A DNA stretch of 14,509 nt from Pseudomonadota bacterium. Its GTDB lineage: Bacteria; Pseudomonadota; Alphaproteobacteria; Rhizobiales; Devosiaceae. Under the pieces are notes generated by a model. It worked only from the letters and a program-made list of their open reading frames with translations. It did not search any database and had not been told where the DNA came from. The DNA is taken from the NCBI GenBank assembly GCA_023430705.1, contig JAEYZJ010000076.1:1-14509 (forward strand), read 5' to 3'. Within the stretch, counting starts at the first letter, position 1. Each line of letters begins with the position of its first letter. Below are positions 1 through 6,360 of the stretch, in pieces. A program made the position numbers and the translations under genes.

Positions 1-2
1 GC

Positions 3-305
3 GCGGTGCAGAACGACGTGTCCGCCTTCGTCGATGGCGGCATCCTCGGCCAGCTCAGCGGGAACGACAAGTCGCAGGCCGCGAGCGCGCAGTTCAATGC
101 GCTGACCTTCGGTCGCCCCGGCGCCCCGCGCGCCTGGAACGGCGACAAGGGTGTGACCGGCTCGGTGACGGTTGGTCCCTATGTGCGGGTCAACAACATC
201 GACTGCCGCGACTTCACCCACACGGTGACCATCGCCGGCACGCCGCATGTCAAGAAGGGCACCGCCTGCCGCGACATGACCGGCAACTGGTCGGTGGCCG
301 GCTGA
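3..305 (+). CDS. Surface-antigen-type outer membrane protein (17-kDa antigen / RT0821-Lpp0805-like), C-terminal part
   Basis: The frame is open from the left edge of the window, so the start is missing and only about 100 residues are seen. The visible part ends in two cysteine-containing strands (NIDCRDFTHTVTIAGTPH, then GTACRDMTGNWSVAG). These match the C-terminal surface-antigen domain of the rickettsial 17-kDa antigen family, where the pattern is 'CReY..tvtigG..e.ayGtACr..dG.W'. Family members are normally lipoproteins or secreted outer-membrane proteins with a glycine-zipper segment before this domain. That part, and any signal peptide or lipobox, lies outside the window. The two cysteines, near residues 63 and 83 of the visible part, could pair in the periplasm. 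An in-frame GTG at 6 is not the true start. No specific function is known for this family beyond an envelope location. Family assignment is from motif recognition. Confidence 0.8.
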   Translation, partial: AVQNDVSAFVDGGILGQLSGNDKSQAASAQFNALTFGRPGAPRAWNGDKGVTGSVTVGPYVRVNNIDCRDFTHTVTIAGTPHVKKGTACRDMTGNWSVAG

Positions 306-318
306 CGCCGAAAACGTG

Positions 319-335
319 AGGGCCCGCAAGGCCCT
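319..335 (+). terminator. Hairpin after the surface-antigen gene
   Basis: A perfect 6-bp stem (AGGGCC / GGCCCT) with a 5-nt loop lies 13 nt past the stop at 305. There is no clear T-run after it (GCATAGCC follows), so as an intrinsic terminator it is weak. A second hairpin follows at 368-387. Confidence 0.4.
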
Positions 336-367
336 GCATAGCCATTTGTTTACCGACGCGCGCGTAG

Positions 368-387
368 GGTCGAGGACTGCCTCGGCC
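368..387 (+). terminator. Second hairpin with short T-rich tail, before the 399-aa gene
   Basis: GGTCGAGG pairs with CCTCGGCC (8 bp including one G-T wobble) around the loop ACTG. It is followed by CTTTATTG, a modest T-rich tail. It may be the real terminator of the upstream gene, or a structure in the leader of the gene starting at 409, only 21 nt downstream. The two readings cannot be separated from sequence. Confidence 0.35.
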
Positions 388-408
388 CTTTATTGCCCTT
401 CGGTTTCC

Positions 409-1608
409 ATGAACGACAGTTCTGCCGCTGCCTCATCCAAAGACAGCGCGCCCGCGCGCCAGCCGCGGGGCGTCGTGAGGCCTTTTCTCGGCCTGATCGA
501 TGCGGTGATCGTGCCGGGCAAGCCGACCTTCGATTTCGACGGCGCCGTGGCCGAGGAGCATGCGCGGTCGGTCTGGACCTGGATGGTGCGGGACCTCGCC
601 CCCGACCTGATCGACGCCGACCTCGACGAGACCGATCCCGCTGCCTGCGACAAGCTCGAACTCGTGCTGCCCGAACTGCTGCAGCGGGCGCGTGCCACCA
701 TCGCCAACCTGTCGGGCGAGCCCGAGCGGCGCCTGAGGGTGCAGCTCGGCGGCGACGACGTGCTGGCTCGAATGCCGATGATCCTGCAGGCGATCAAGGG
801 CCGAGCGCTGTTCGACAAGGCCCAGGCCTTCGGCCGGGCGGTCAACGGCATGAGCGACGATGCCGCGCTGGCGCTGGCACTGCAGTCGATGCCGCTGAAC
901 GATCCGGCCGTCACGGCGCTGCTGATGCAGGCGGCGCTCGGGCAGGTGAACAATCCCGGCCGGCTGATGGGCGCGGTGATCCGGATCGCCGACTCGTCCA
1001 CCGAGCAGGCGGTGCAGCGCGCCGGCTTCGGACCGCTCGTCGACGCCATCCTGAGCCATGCCCAGGCCCAGATTCCCCCGTTGCAGCAGTTCGGCGCCTT
1101 TGCCGACATCGACCTCATCTGCCGCTCCGTCGCCCGCTTCCATCGCCTGATGCGCGCCGTCACCGGCTATGTCGAGCTGGGCCGGGTGACGCGCTGGTCG
1201 ACGATCGTCGCCGGGCTGACGACGACCGTCTCGGAACTGATCGAGCCGCGGCTGCGCGATGTCGGGCCGACCGTGAACCTGGCGCTGCGCCGCCACAACG
1301 GCACCGATCGCATCGACAGCGACCAGGTGCTCTCCGCCCTCAGCGGCTGCTACGTGCTGGCCACGGTGCGCGACTGCCGCCAGTCGCTTGCGCTCAATGC
1401 GCTGTTCGACCAGATCTGGACGCAGGTGGGACAGGCGCTGGAAATCCACGTCCAGCGCAACCTCGACCTGTTCCGGCACAACCCGGCGGACCGGGTGATC
1501 GCGGCGCGGCTCGACGCGGCGATCAAGATGGCCGAGCTGCGCTTCAACCCCGACTATGCCGAGGTGCTGCGCCGCGCCCGCGACGGCGCCGAACGCCGCG
1601 CCGGGTAG
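409..1608 (+). CDS. Protein of unknown function, 399 aa, predicted mainly alpha-helical and cytoplasmic
   Basis: I do not recognise a named family. The frame is convincing: nearly every third codon base is G or C, and the opposite-strand readings are arginine/proline-rich shadows. The start is taken at the ATG at 409 (MNDSSAAASS). An in-frame GTG at 316 would add 31 residues, but it lies across the 319-335 hairpin. No clear Shine-Dalgarno sequence precedes 409. The protein has no signal peptide or membrane segment. After a short polar, Ala/Ser-rich N-terminus comes a conserved-looking segment, VVRPFLGLIDAVIVPGKPTF, then long amphipathic helices to the C-terminus, with four scattered cysteines and no metal-binding pattern. 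The all-helical build suggests a scaffold or interaction role, but this is only an impression. The gene is convergent with the flavoprotein operon, its stop lying 10 bases from the other stop, so it is probably monocistronic. Confidence 0.8.
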   Translation: MNDSSAAASSKDSAPARQPRGVVRPFLGLIDAVIVPGKPTFDFDGAVAEEHARSVWTWMVRDLAPDLIDADLDETDPAACDKLELVLPELLQRARATIANLSGEPERRLRVQLGGDDVLARMPMILQAIKGRALFDKAQAFGRAVNGMSDDAALALALQSMPLNDPAVTALLMQAALGQVNNPGRLMGAVIRIADSSTEQAVQRAGFGPLVDAILSHAQAQIPPLQQFGAFADIDLICRSVARFHRLMRAVTGYVELGRVTRWSTIVAGLTTTVSELIEPRLRDVGPTVNLALRRHNGTDRIDSDQVLSALSGCYVLATVRDCRQSLALNALFDQIWTQVGQALEIHVQRNLDLFRHNPADRVIAARLDAAIKMAELRFNPDYAEVLRRARDGAERRAG

Positions 1609-1627
1609 GCCGGCAGGATCAGCCGGC
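1609..1627. terminator. Hairpin shared by two convergent genes
   Basis: GCCGGC occurs twice, separated by AGGATCA. Each copy is self-complementary, so together they form a 6-bp stem with a 7-nt loop that reads the same from both strands. It begins right after the plus-strand stop (1606-1608) and overlaps the minus-strand stop (1619-1621). The location suits a bidirectional terminator, although no T-run is present on either side. Confidence 0.4.
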
Positions 1628-3607
1628 GGGCTTCAGTCTTTCGACGAGGGTCGCCGCCACGGCCGTGCCGGCATCGCGGACGAAGACCGAGCCTTCGATG
1701 CCCGTGGCCATCAGCGCGATGCCGCCATTGTTGCGGCCGCGCGGCGGGGCATAGATGACGCCAACCGCCTGCCGCGGATCGCTGGTATGCGAGTTCTCGA
1801 ACACGAGGCAGCCCGGCCCGAAGCTGCGGGCATCGGCGGCCGAGACGGCCCAGACCAGCGGCTTGTCCCCGAAGCGGCCGACGAGCCATGCGGGCGGCGC
1901 CGGCACCGCCGCCGGATCCGGCCGGACCGGTGCGGCGACGCGCCAGCCGGTATCGGCGATCTCGCCGGCGAGGCCGCAGCGCTCGGAGGCGATCGCCCCG
2001 GCATCACGCGGTGTAATGGCCCCGATGTCGACGGCCGCCGCGATGTCGCCGATGCTGAGCTGCACCGCGCGGATGGCGATGCCCGAGATCCCCTGCTTGC
2101 CGGGAGCCGCGATGCGTCGGGTGACGAACGATCCACCCCGGTCGAGATAGGCAGAGCCACGCCCCCCTGGCCGGAACGGCGCCACCGGCGTGCGGGCGTC
2201 CGGGGTCTCGAAGGCGGAATCGATCAGCTGCTCCACGATGGCCGGCGCGCGCTTGCCGAGCGCGGCAAGAACCGCGGCCTTGCCGCTTGCGACGACGGCA
2301 GCGGTGGAGCGCCAGCCGGCCGCGGAGCCGGCGATGCTGATGCCGGGCACCGCGCCGTCGGCGATCAGCCAGCCATGCGCATCATCCCATTTCGCCGTGC
2401 CGCCGGCGCGCAGCCAGAGCAGCAGGTCGGGCTGCCAGCCGCCCGAGGCAATCAACTGGTCGGTCTCGATGGCGGTCGAATCCTGGCTGATCTCGTCGAT
2501 GTTGACGGCAAAGCCGACGCGCAGCCCGGGCTGGTTGCGCGCCAGCGGGCCGGCATGGCTGGGCGCCAGCGCCGAGGCCAGCGTGATGCCGGAGGCCTTG
2601 GCGAAATCGACGAAGCGCGAGACCGGCGCGAGGCGGGAATCGACGATGCGCTGCACGTTCACCCCGGCATCGGCGGCATGGAGCGCCACCCGGTAGGCGA
2701 AGCTGTGCGGCGTGGTGAAGAGCGCGCGCCGGCCCGGCCAGACGCCGAAACGCGCGGCGCGCTGGTAGGCGGCAAGTCCGCCGACGATCCCCGGCGTCCG
2801 GTTGCCCGGAAAGAGCGGCAGCCGCTCCAGCATGCCGGTGGCGACGACGACGTGCCTTGCCTCGACGGCAAGGACGCGCGCTGCCGGCCGGCCGTCCGCG
2901 ACCGTGACCTGGTGAACGCGCACCGTGGTGCCCGCGACGGCGAAGGCATCGGCGAGGTTGAGGATGGTGACGCCGACGCCGAGGCTGGCCTGCAGCGACC
3001 GGATCAGCGCTTCGGGCGGCTCCTCGCCGTCGGCGGCCCCGAAATAGCCGATCGCGCCGCCCGGCAGCCTGCCGCGTTCGACGATCACCGCCGACTTGCC
3101 TGCCGCAGCAGCAGCCGCCGCCGCGGCCAGCCCGGCGATGCCGCCGCCGATGATGGCGAAATCCACCGACAACGTCTCGGAGGGCGCGGCGTCCTGCCAG
3201 TACGGCAACGGCGCGGAGAGTTCGCCCGAACTCGTGTTGAACGCGCGCCCGAAGCGCGGCAGCCGGAGCAGGCTGAGCAGGCCCGAGGGGCCGGCGGGAT
3301 CGCGGCGCGTGCCCACGGTGGTGAGGTCGAGCCCGTTGAGGGCGGGCGTGCGCTCCATCGGCAGGAGCAGGTCCTTGCCCAGCCGGACCAGCGGGCAGAA
3401 GCTCTCGTCGAGGGCGATGGGCTGGTCCTCGTGCCGGCCGGCGATCCGGAAGCCGGAGGCAAGGGCGGCCGAAAGCACGGTGTCGCCTTCGAAGCCGTGG
3501 ACGGTGCGTCCGTTGAGGCGGAAGCGCAGGGGGCGGTCGCGGTTGATCTCGGCGCCGCCGAAGCCGTGCGGGGCGTCGGCCGGGAGGCGATTATGGGTGT
3601 CCGTCAA
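1619..3607 (-). CDS. Sarcosine oxidase alpha-subunit-like flavoprotein, shortened at the folate domain
   Basis: The 662-aa protein follows the order of heterotetrameric sarcosine oxidase alpha subunits. Residues about 25-75 are a 2Fe-2S-like fold without a cysteine cluster (FEGDTVLSAALASG). Residues about 148-450 are the pyridine-nucleotide-disulfide-type FAD/NAD domain, with GGGIAG at 154-159, ATGMLERLPLFPGNRTPG at 256-273 and GGWQPD at 389-394. Family alpha subunits are near 1000 aa and end in a full GcvT-like folate-binding domain. Here about 200 residues follow the flavin domain, and the last 80 resemble only the final barrel of GcvT proteins. The start is TTG at 3607, the only start codon before the first domain. 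It overlaps the upstream stop (TTGA), indicating translational coupling with the beta-like gene. The family oxidises N-methylated amino acids such as sarcosine. The substrate here is unknown, and other imino-acid or amine dehydrogenases are possible. Confidence 0.75.
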   Translation of the reverse strand: MTDTHNRLPADAPHGFGGAEINRDRPLRFRLNGRTVHGFEGDTVLSAALASGFRIAGRHEDQPIALDESFCPLVRLGKDLLLPMERTPALNGLDLTTVGTRRDPAGPSGLLSLLRLPRFGRAFNTSSGELSAPLPYWQDAAPSETLSVDFAIIGGGIAGLAAAAAAAAAGKSAVIVERGRLPGGAIGYFGAADGEEPPEALIRSLQASLGVGVTILNLADAFAVAGTTVRVHQVTVADGRPAARVLAVEARHVVVATGMLERLPLFPGNRTPGIVGGLAAYQRAARFGVWPGRRALFTTPHSFAYRVALHAADAGVNVQRIVDSRLAPVSRFVDFAKASGITLASALAPSHAGPLARNQPGLRVGFAVNIDEISQDSTAIETDQLIASGGWQPDLLLWLRAGGTAKWDDAHGWLIADGAVPGISIAGSAAGWRSTAAVVASGKAAVLAALGKRAPAIVEQLIDSAFETPDARTPVAPFRPGGRGSAYLDRGGSFVTRRIAAPGKQGISGIAIRAVQLSIGDIAAAVDIGAITPRDAGAIASERCGLAGEIADTGWRVAAPVRPDPAAVPAPPAWLVGRFGDKPLVWAVSAADARSFGPGCLVFENSHTSDPRQAVGVIYAPPRGRNNGGIALMATGIEGSVFVRDAGTAVAATLVERLKPAG

Positions 3608-4668
3608 GCCGGCACCACGCTGTAATCGGAAACGAGCTGGCGGAGGTTGCCCCGCGTCGGGCCGCGGGCGGCGAACCAGCTCGCCTCGTCGGGCGGACTG
3701 GAGCCGTCGAGGTGGCGGGCGAGGGCGGGCGCATAGAAGGGCGCGGCCATGCCGAGACCGGCAACAAGAACGACCCTGCTGCCGCGCGCCGGCCCGATAT
3801 AGGGCGCCCCGTCGAGGGTACGCACCGCACTGAGCCGAGTCTCGCCGGCCAGCCGCAGCGTGCCGGCGCGCGCCACCGCACTGCCGAGCCGCGCATGCGC
3901 GGTGACCGGGTCGCCGCTGACCAGCGCGGAAATGGCGACGCGCCCATCCTGCTCCAGCATGACGCCGCGATCGAGGAAGCCGACGAAGGGCGAGGGAAGG
4001 GGCCGGCCGCCCTCGAGCAGGACGCTGGCGGTGGGCACGATCTCGAGGCTGCGATCGAGGCTCTCGGCGTCGAGATGGCGGGCGATGGCATTATCGCCTG
4101 CAAGCACCGCCTGGCCGGCCTCGAGGGTCTGCCCGGCATGGAGGATGCGGGCGCTGCCGTCCTTGCGCAGGCTGACCTGGACATCGGCCGCATCGAGGTG
4201 CGTGACCCCGAGGCCCGCAAGCCAGGTCTCGAGTTGCGGCTCGAAGCTGCCATGCCCGATCAGTTGCGCGTCGCGCACGCGGTACAGCACGCCATCGGAA
4301 AAGCTGCGGTCGGCGACCGGCTCGACCGCATAGCCGAGCGCCATCGCCAGCTGCCGAAAATGCCCCAGCGCCGCGATGCTCCCGCTCGACTCTCCGACAA
4401 AGAGCGCATCGGCGCGGGCCAGGAACCCCTTGCCCCAGCTGTTGACGAGCCTGACGGTCTCGGCCGCGCTCTGCTTGAGCAGGATCAAGGTCTCCGGCCG
4501 CGTGACCGGCATGATCGAGACACCGAGGTTGCGTTGCAGCCGGAAGGGGGAGAACGGCTCCCCAACAAGACAGACGCGCTTGCCGTGACTTGCGGCCAGC
4601 ACTCCGGCAAGGAGACCGGCCAGCGGGGTGGAGCCCAGAACGAGATGATCGAAGCTGCCCGCTGCCAT
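3604..4668 (-). CDS. DAO-family FAD oxidoreductase, sarcosine oxidase beta-subunit-like, divergent
   Basis: The 354-aa protein is first in a two-gene minus-strand operon with the alpha-like gene and overlaps it by four bases. It has the outline of the DAO family: an N-terminal dinucleotide-binding fold (residues 7-36, ending in a strand plus Glu37), a substrate domain, then DGAPYIGP at 286-293 and GLGMAAPFYAPALARHL at 304-320. The last two correspond to the usual 'pDg.PliGp' and C-terminal glycine-rich FAD segments. The first FAD loop is odd: GSTPLAG at 12-18 replaces the standard GxGxxG, so flavin binding may be changed. The pairing with the alpha-like gene is the main reason to call it beta-like. 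Separate delta and gamma subunits are not adjacent. The start is the ATG at 4666-4668 with only a weak GGCGG upstream. It could be a general FAD-dependent oxidase. Confidence 0.7.
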   Translation of the reverse strand: MAAGSFDHLVLGSTPLAGLLAGVLAASHGKRVCLVGEPFSPFRLQRNLGVSIMPVTRPETLILLKQSAAETVRLVNSWGKGFLARADALFVGESSGSIAALGHFRQLAMALGYAVEPVADRSFSDGVLYRVRDAQLIGHGSFEPQLETWLAGLGVTHLDAADVQVSLRKDGSARILHAGQTLEAGQAVLAGDNAIARHLDAESLDRSLEIVPTASVLLEGGRPLPSPFVGFLDRGVMLEQDGRVAISALVSGDPVTAHARLGSAVARAGTLRLAGETRLSAVRTLDGAPYIGPARGSRVVLVAGLGMAAPFYAPALARHLDGSSPPDEASWFAARGPTRGNLRQLVSDYSVVPA

Positions 4669-4798
4669 CGATCAGTCTACCGCCGAGGCTGCGGCAATGC
4701 GCCCGCCACACATCGCTGTGTGCGGGTGCATAAATTGCCCGAATGCCTTTATAGATCGGGCGCGCTTCAGCACTCTCACGTGAGGCACGGCCCCGTTC
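4669..4798. promoter_or_regulatory. Divergent promoter region between the flavoprotein operon and ccmI, with stacked dyads
   Basis: This 130-bp gap must hold the promoters of both divergent operons. A long imperfect hairpin spans 4693-4739. The inner stem ACACA/TGTGT has a TCGC loop. Next come a one-base bulge and CCCGC/GCGGG, then G-T, TGC/GCA, a TAAA bulge and GGCAA/TTGCC. A second dyad, GCCCGA (4737-4742) with TCGGGC (4756-4761), overlaps its right edge, so the two cannot form fully together. TATAGA at 4750-4755, a possible -10 for ccmI, lies in the loop of the second. A 10-bp perfect palindrome, CTCACGTGAG, sits at 4775-4784. No convincing -35 is visible, and promoter positions are guesses. 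The dyads are directly seen. Confidence 0.5.
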
Positions 4799-5875
4799 AT
4801 GATCTTCTGGTCACTCGCTTTTGTGGTCACAGCCATCGCCTGCGCCGCCCTCTATTATGCGGGGGCAGGACACAGGGTCAACGCGACTGCGCCGGTTGTG
4901 GACAGTCCAGAAGTCCAGCATCTCAAGCTCCAGCTCAGGGAGATCGAGGCCGACGCCGCGAGCGGCCGCCTCGGACCTGCCGAGGCGCAGGCCGCCAAGG
5001 GCGAGCTGGCGCGCGAACTGCTGCGGCTGAAGGCGGAGCAGAAGCCGGCCCCCGCCGACGCCAGCAGCGGCCGGCGCGGCATCGTCGCGGTAGCCTCGGT
5101 CGCGACTGCGCTACTGGCTTTCGGCGTCTACGGCGCCCTCGGTCGCCCGGACCTGCCGGCGCAGCCGCTGGCCCAGCGGACCGATACGCCGCCTCCGGAA
5201 CTCACGCTCGACGACGCCATCCTCCGCATCGAGGCGCAGCTGCAGCAGCACCCGGAAGACCTGCGCGGCTGGACCGTGATCGCGCCCGCCTACATGCAGC
5301 TCGGCCGTTTCGCCGACGCCGCGGCGGCGCTGCGCAAGGTGATCGAACTCGACGGGCCGACTGCCGATCGCGAGACCGACCTGGGCGAGGCGCTGATGAT
5401 GGCCGCCGAGGGCGACGCCTCGGGCGAGCCGCTCGCCCTGTTCCGCAGCGCTGCGGCGCGCGACCCCGCGCATGTGCGCTCGCGCTACTATGTCGCCTCC
5501 GAGCTGACGCGCGAAGGCGAGTTCGAGGATGCGCGGACGCAGTGGGAGGCATTGCTGAAGCTGGGCAACGGCAACGAGCCCTGGTTCGCCAACGCCACCG
5601 CCGGCCTTGCCGCCGCGGAGGCGGGGCTCAACGGTGGCGCCATCCCGGACGATTCCGCCGTGGCCGCGATGGTCGAAGGGTTGTCGGAGCGCCTGATGTC
5701 GAGCGGCGGCACGCCGGACGAATGGACCCGCCTGGTGCGCTCGCGGCTTGTGCTCGGGCAGACCGAGCGGGCGCAACAGGCCTATGATGCGGCGCGCCGG
5801 GCCTATCCCGACGCGGGCGACCGGGCCGTACTCGATGTTCTGGCGGCGGATAATGGATTGGTGGCAAACAAGTGA
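4799..5875 (+). CDS. ccmI: Cytochrome c maturation protein CcmI (CycH)
   Basis: CcmI holds apocytochromes c in the periplasm and presents them to the CcmF-CcmH haem ligase. The 358-aa product has the family layout: first membrane helix at residues 1-24, and a charged segment at about 38-82 (EVQHLKLQLREIEADAASGR, typical of the CcmI N-terminal domain). The second membrane helix is at about 94-113, followed by a periplasmic TPR region at about 135-350 with recognisable repeats (EDLRGWTVIAPAYMQLGRF; AHVRSRYYVASELTREGEF). The start ATG at 4799 puts the first helix at the N-terminus, as expected. A GTGAG at 4780-4784 is a possible but distant ribosome site. It is the first gene of the ccm operon and ends in TGATG with ccmE. 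The call is firm because ccmE, ccmF and ccmH follow. Confidence 0.93.
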   Translation: MIFWSLAFVVTAIACAALYYAGAGHRVNATAPVVDSPEVQHLKLQLREIEADAASGRLGPAEAQAAKGELARELLRLKAEQKPAPADASSGRRGIVAVASVATALLAFGVYGALGRPDLPAQPLAQRTDTPPPELTLDDAILRIEAQLQQHPEDLRGWTVIAPAYMQLGRFADAAAALRKVIELDGPTADRETDLGEALMMAAEGDASGEPLALFRSAAARDPAHVRSRYYVASELTREGEFEDARTQWEALLKLGNGNEPWFANATAGLAAAEAGLNGGAIPDDSAVAAMVEGLSERLMSSGGTPDEWTRLVRSRLVLGQTERAQQAYDAARRAYPDAGDRAVLDVLAADNGLVANK

Positions 5876-6327
5876 TGACCCGTAAGCAGAAGCGTCTCGC
5901 GATCATTGCCGGGCTCGGCGCCGTACTGGTCATCGCGGCAGGCCTGATCTTCGTCGCCCTGCGCGACCAGATCGTGTTCTTCTATTCGCCGAGCGAAATC
6001 CACGAAAAGCAGATTGCCGCCAACACGCCGATCCGGCTTGGCGGCCTCGTCAAGGAAGGCACCTGGAAGCGCGAGGGCGAGGCCTCGGAGTTCGTCGTCA
6101 CCGACGGCGAAACCGACATGGCGGTGCATTTCGTCGGCCTGCTGCCCGACCTGTTCCGCGAGGGGCAGGGCGTGGTCATCGAAGGCAGCGTCGCCGACAA
6201 CGGCACGTTCGCGGCCACCAACGTGCTGGCCAAGCACGACGAGAACTACATGCCGCGCGAGATCGTTGACGAACTCAAGAAGCGGGGCGAATGGCAGCGC
6301 GAGGTGACCGACGATGCGGCGCTCTGA
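5875..6327 (+). CDS. ccmE: Cytochrome c haem chaperone CcmE (CycJ)
   Basis: CcmE takes haem from the CcmABCD exporter, binds it covalently through a histidine and delivers it to CcmF-CcmH. The 150-aa protein has basic residues, then one membrane anchor (about 8-29), then the OB-fold domain. The diagnostic motif VLAKHDENYMP contains the haem-linking His121 and Tyr125. FFYSPSEI at 35-42 and RLGGLVKEGT at 54-63 are also typical. The start used is the ATG at 5875, which shares one base with the ccmI stop (TGATG). A GTG three bases upstream (5872) is an equally possible start that would add one residue. Coupled translation from ccmI is likely. The C-terminus carries a short charged tail after the haem site. 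Confidence 0.95.
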   Translation: MTRKQKRLAIIAGLGAVLVIAAGLIFVALRDQIVFFYSPSEIHEKQIAANTPIRLGGLVKEGTWKREGEASEFVVTDGETDMAVHFVGLLPDLFREGQGVVIEGSVADNGTFAATNVLAKHDENYMPREIVDELKKRGEWQREVTDDAAL

Positions 6328-6346
6328 GTGGGCAGCACAGGCTGAC

Positions 6347-6351
6347 GGAGG
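6347..6351 (+). promoter_or_regulatory. Ribosome binding site of ccmF
   Basis: GGAGG ends nine bases before the ATG at 6361. It is the clearest Shine-Dalgarno sequence inside the ccm operon, in the 33-base gap after ccmE, and supports the 6361 start. Confidence 0.7.
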
Positions 6352-6360
6352 CGTTCGCGC

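Noticed and set aside
3096..3120. GCA/GCC-rich run as a possible expandable repeat
   Set aside because: It encodes the nine alanines after GGGIAG in the flavin-binding helix of the alpha-like protein, and alanine runs there are common in high-GC flavoproteins.
1556..3625. A 689-aa plus-strand open frame opposite the alpha-like gene
   Set aside because: The composition is Arg/Gly/Asp/Ala-rich with no motif. The minus strand gives recognisable domains. It is a high-GC antisense shadow.
3712..5787. A 691-aa plus-strand open frame across the beta-like gene and ccmI
   Set aside because: It crosses two recognised genes on opposite strands in the wrong frame and reads Arg/Pro-rich.
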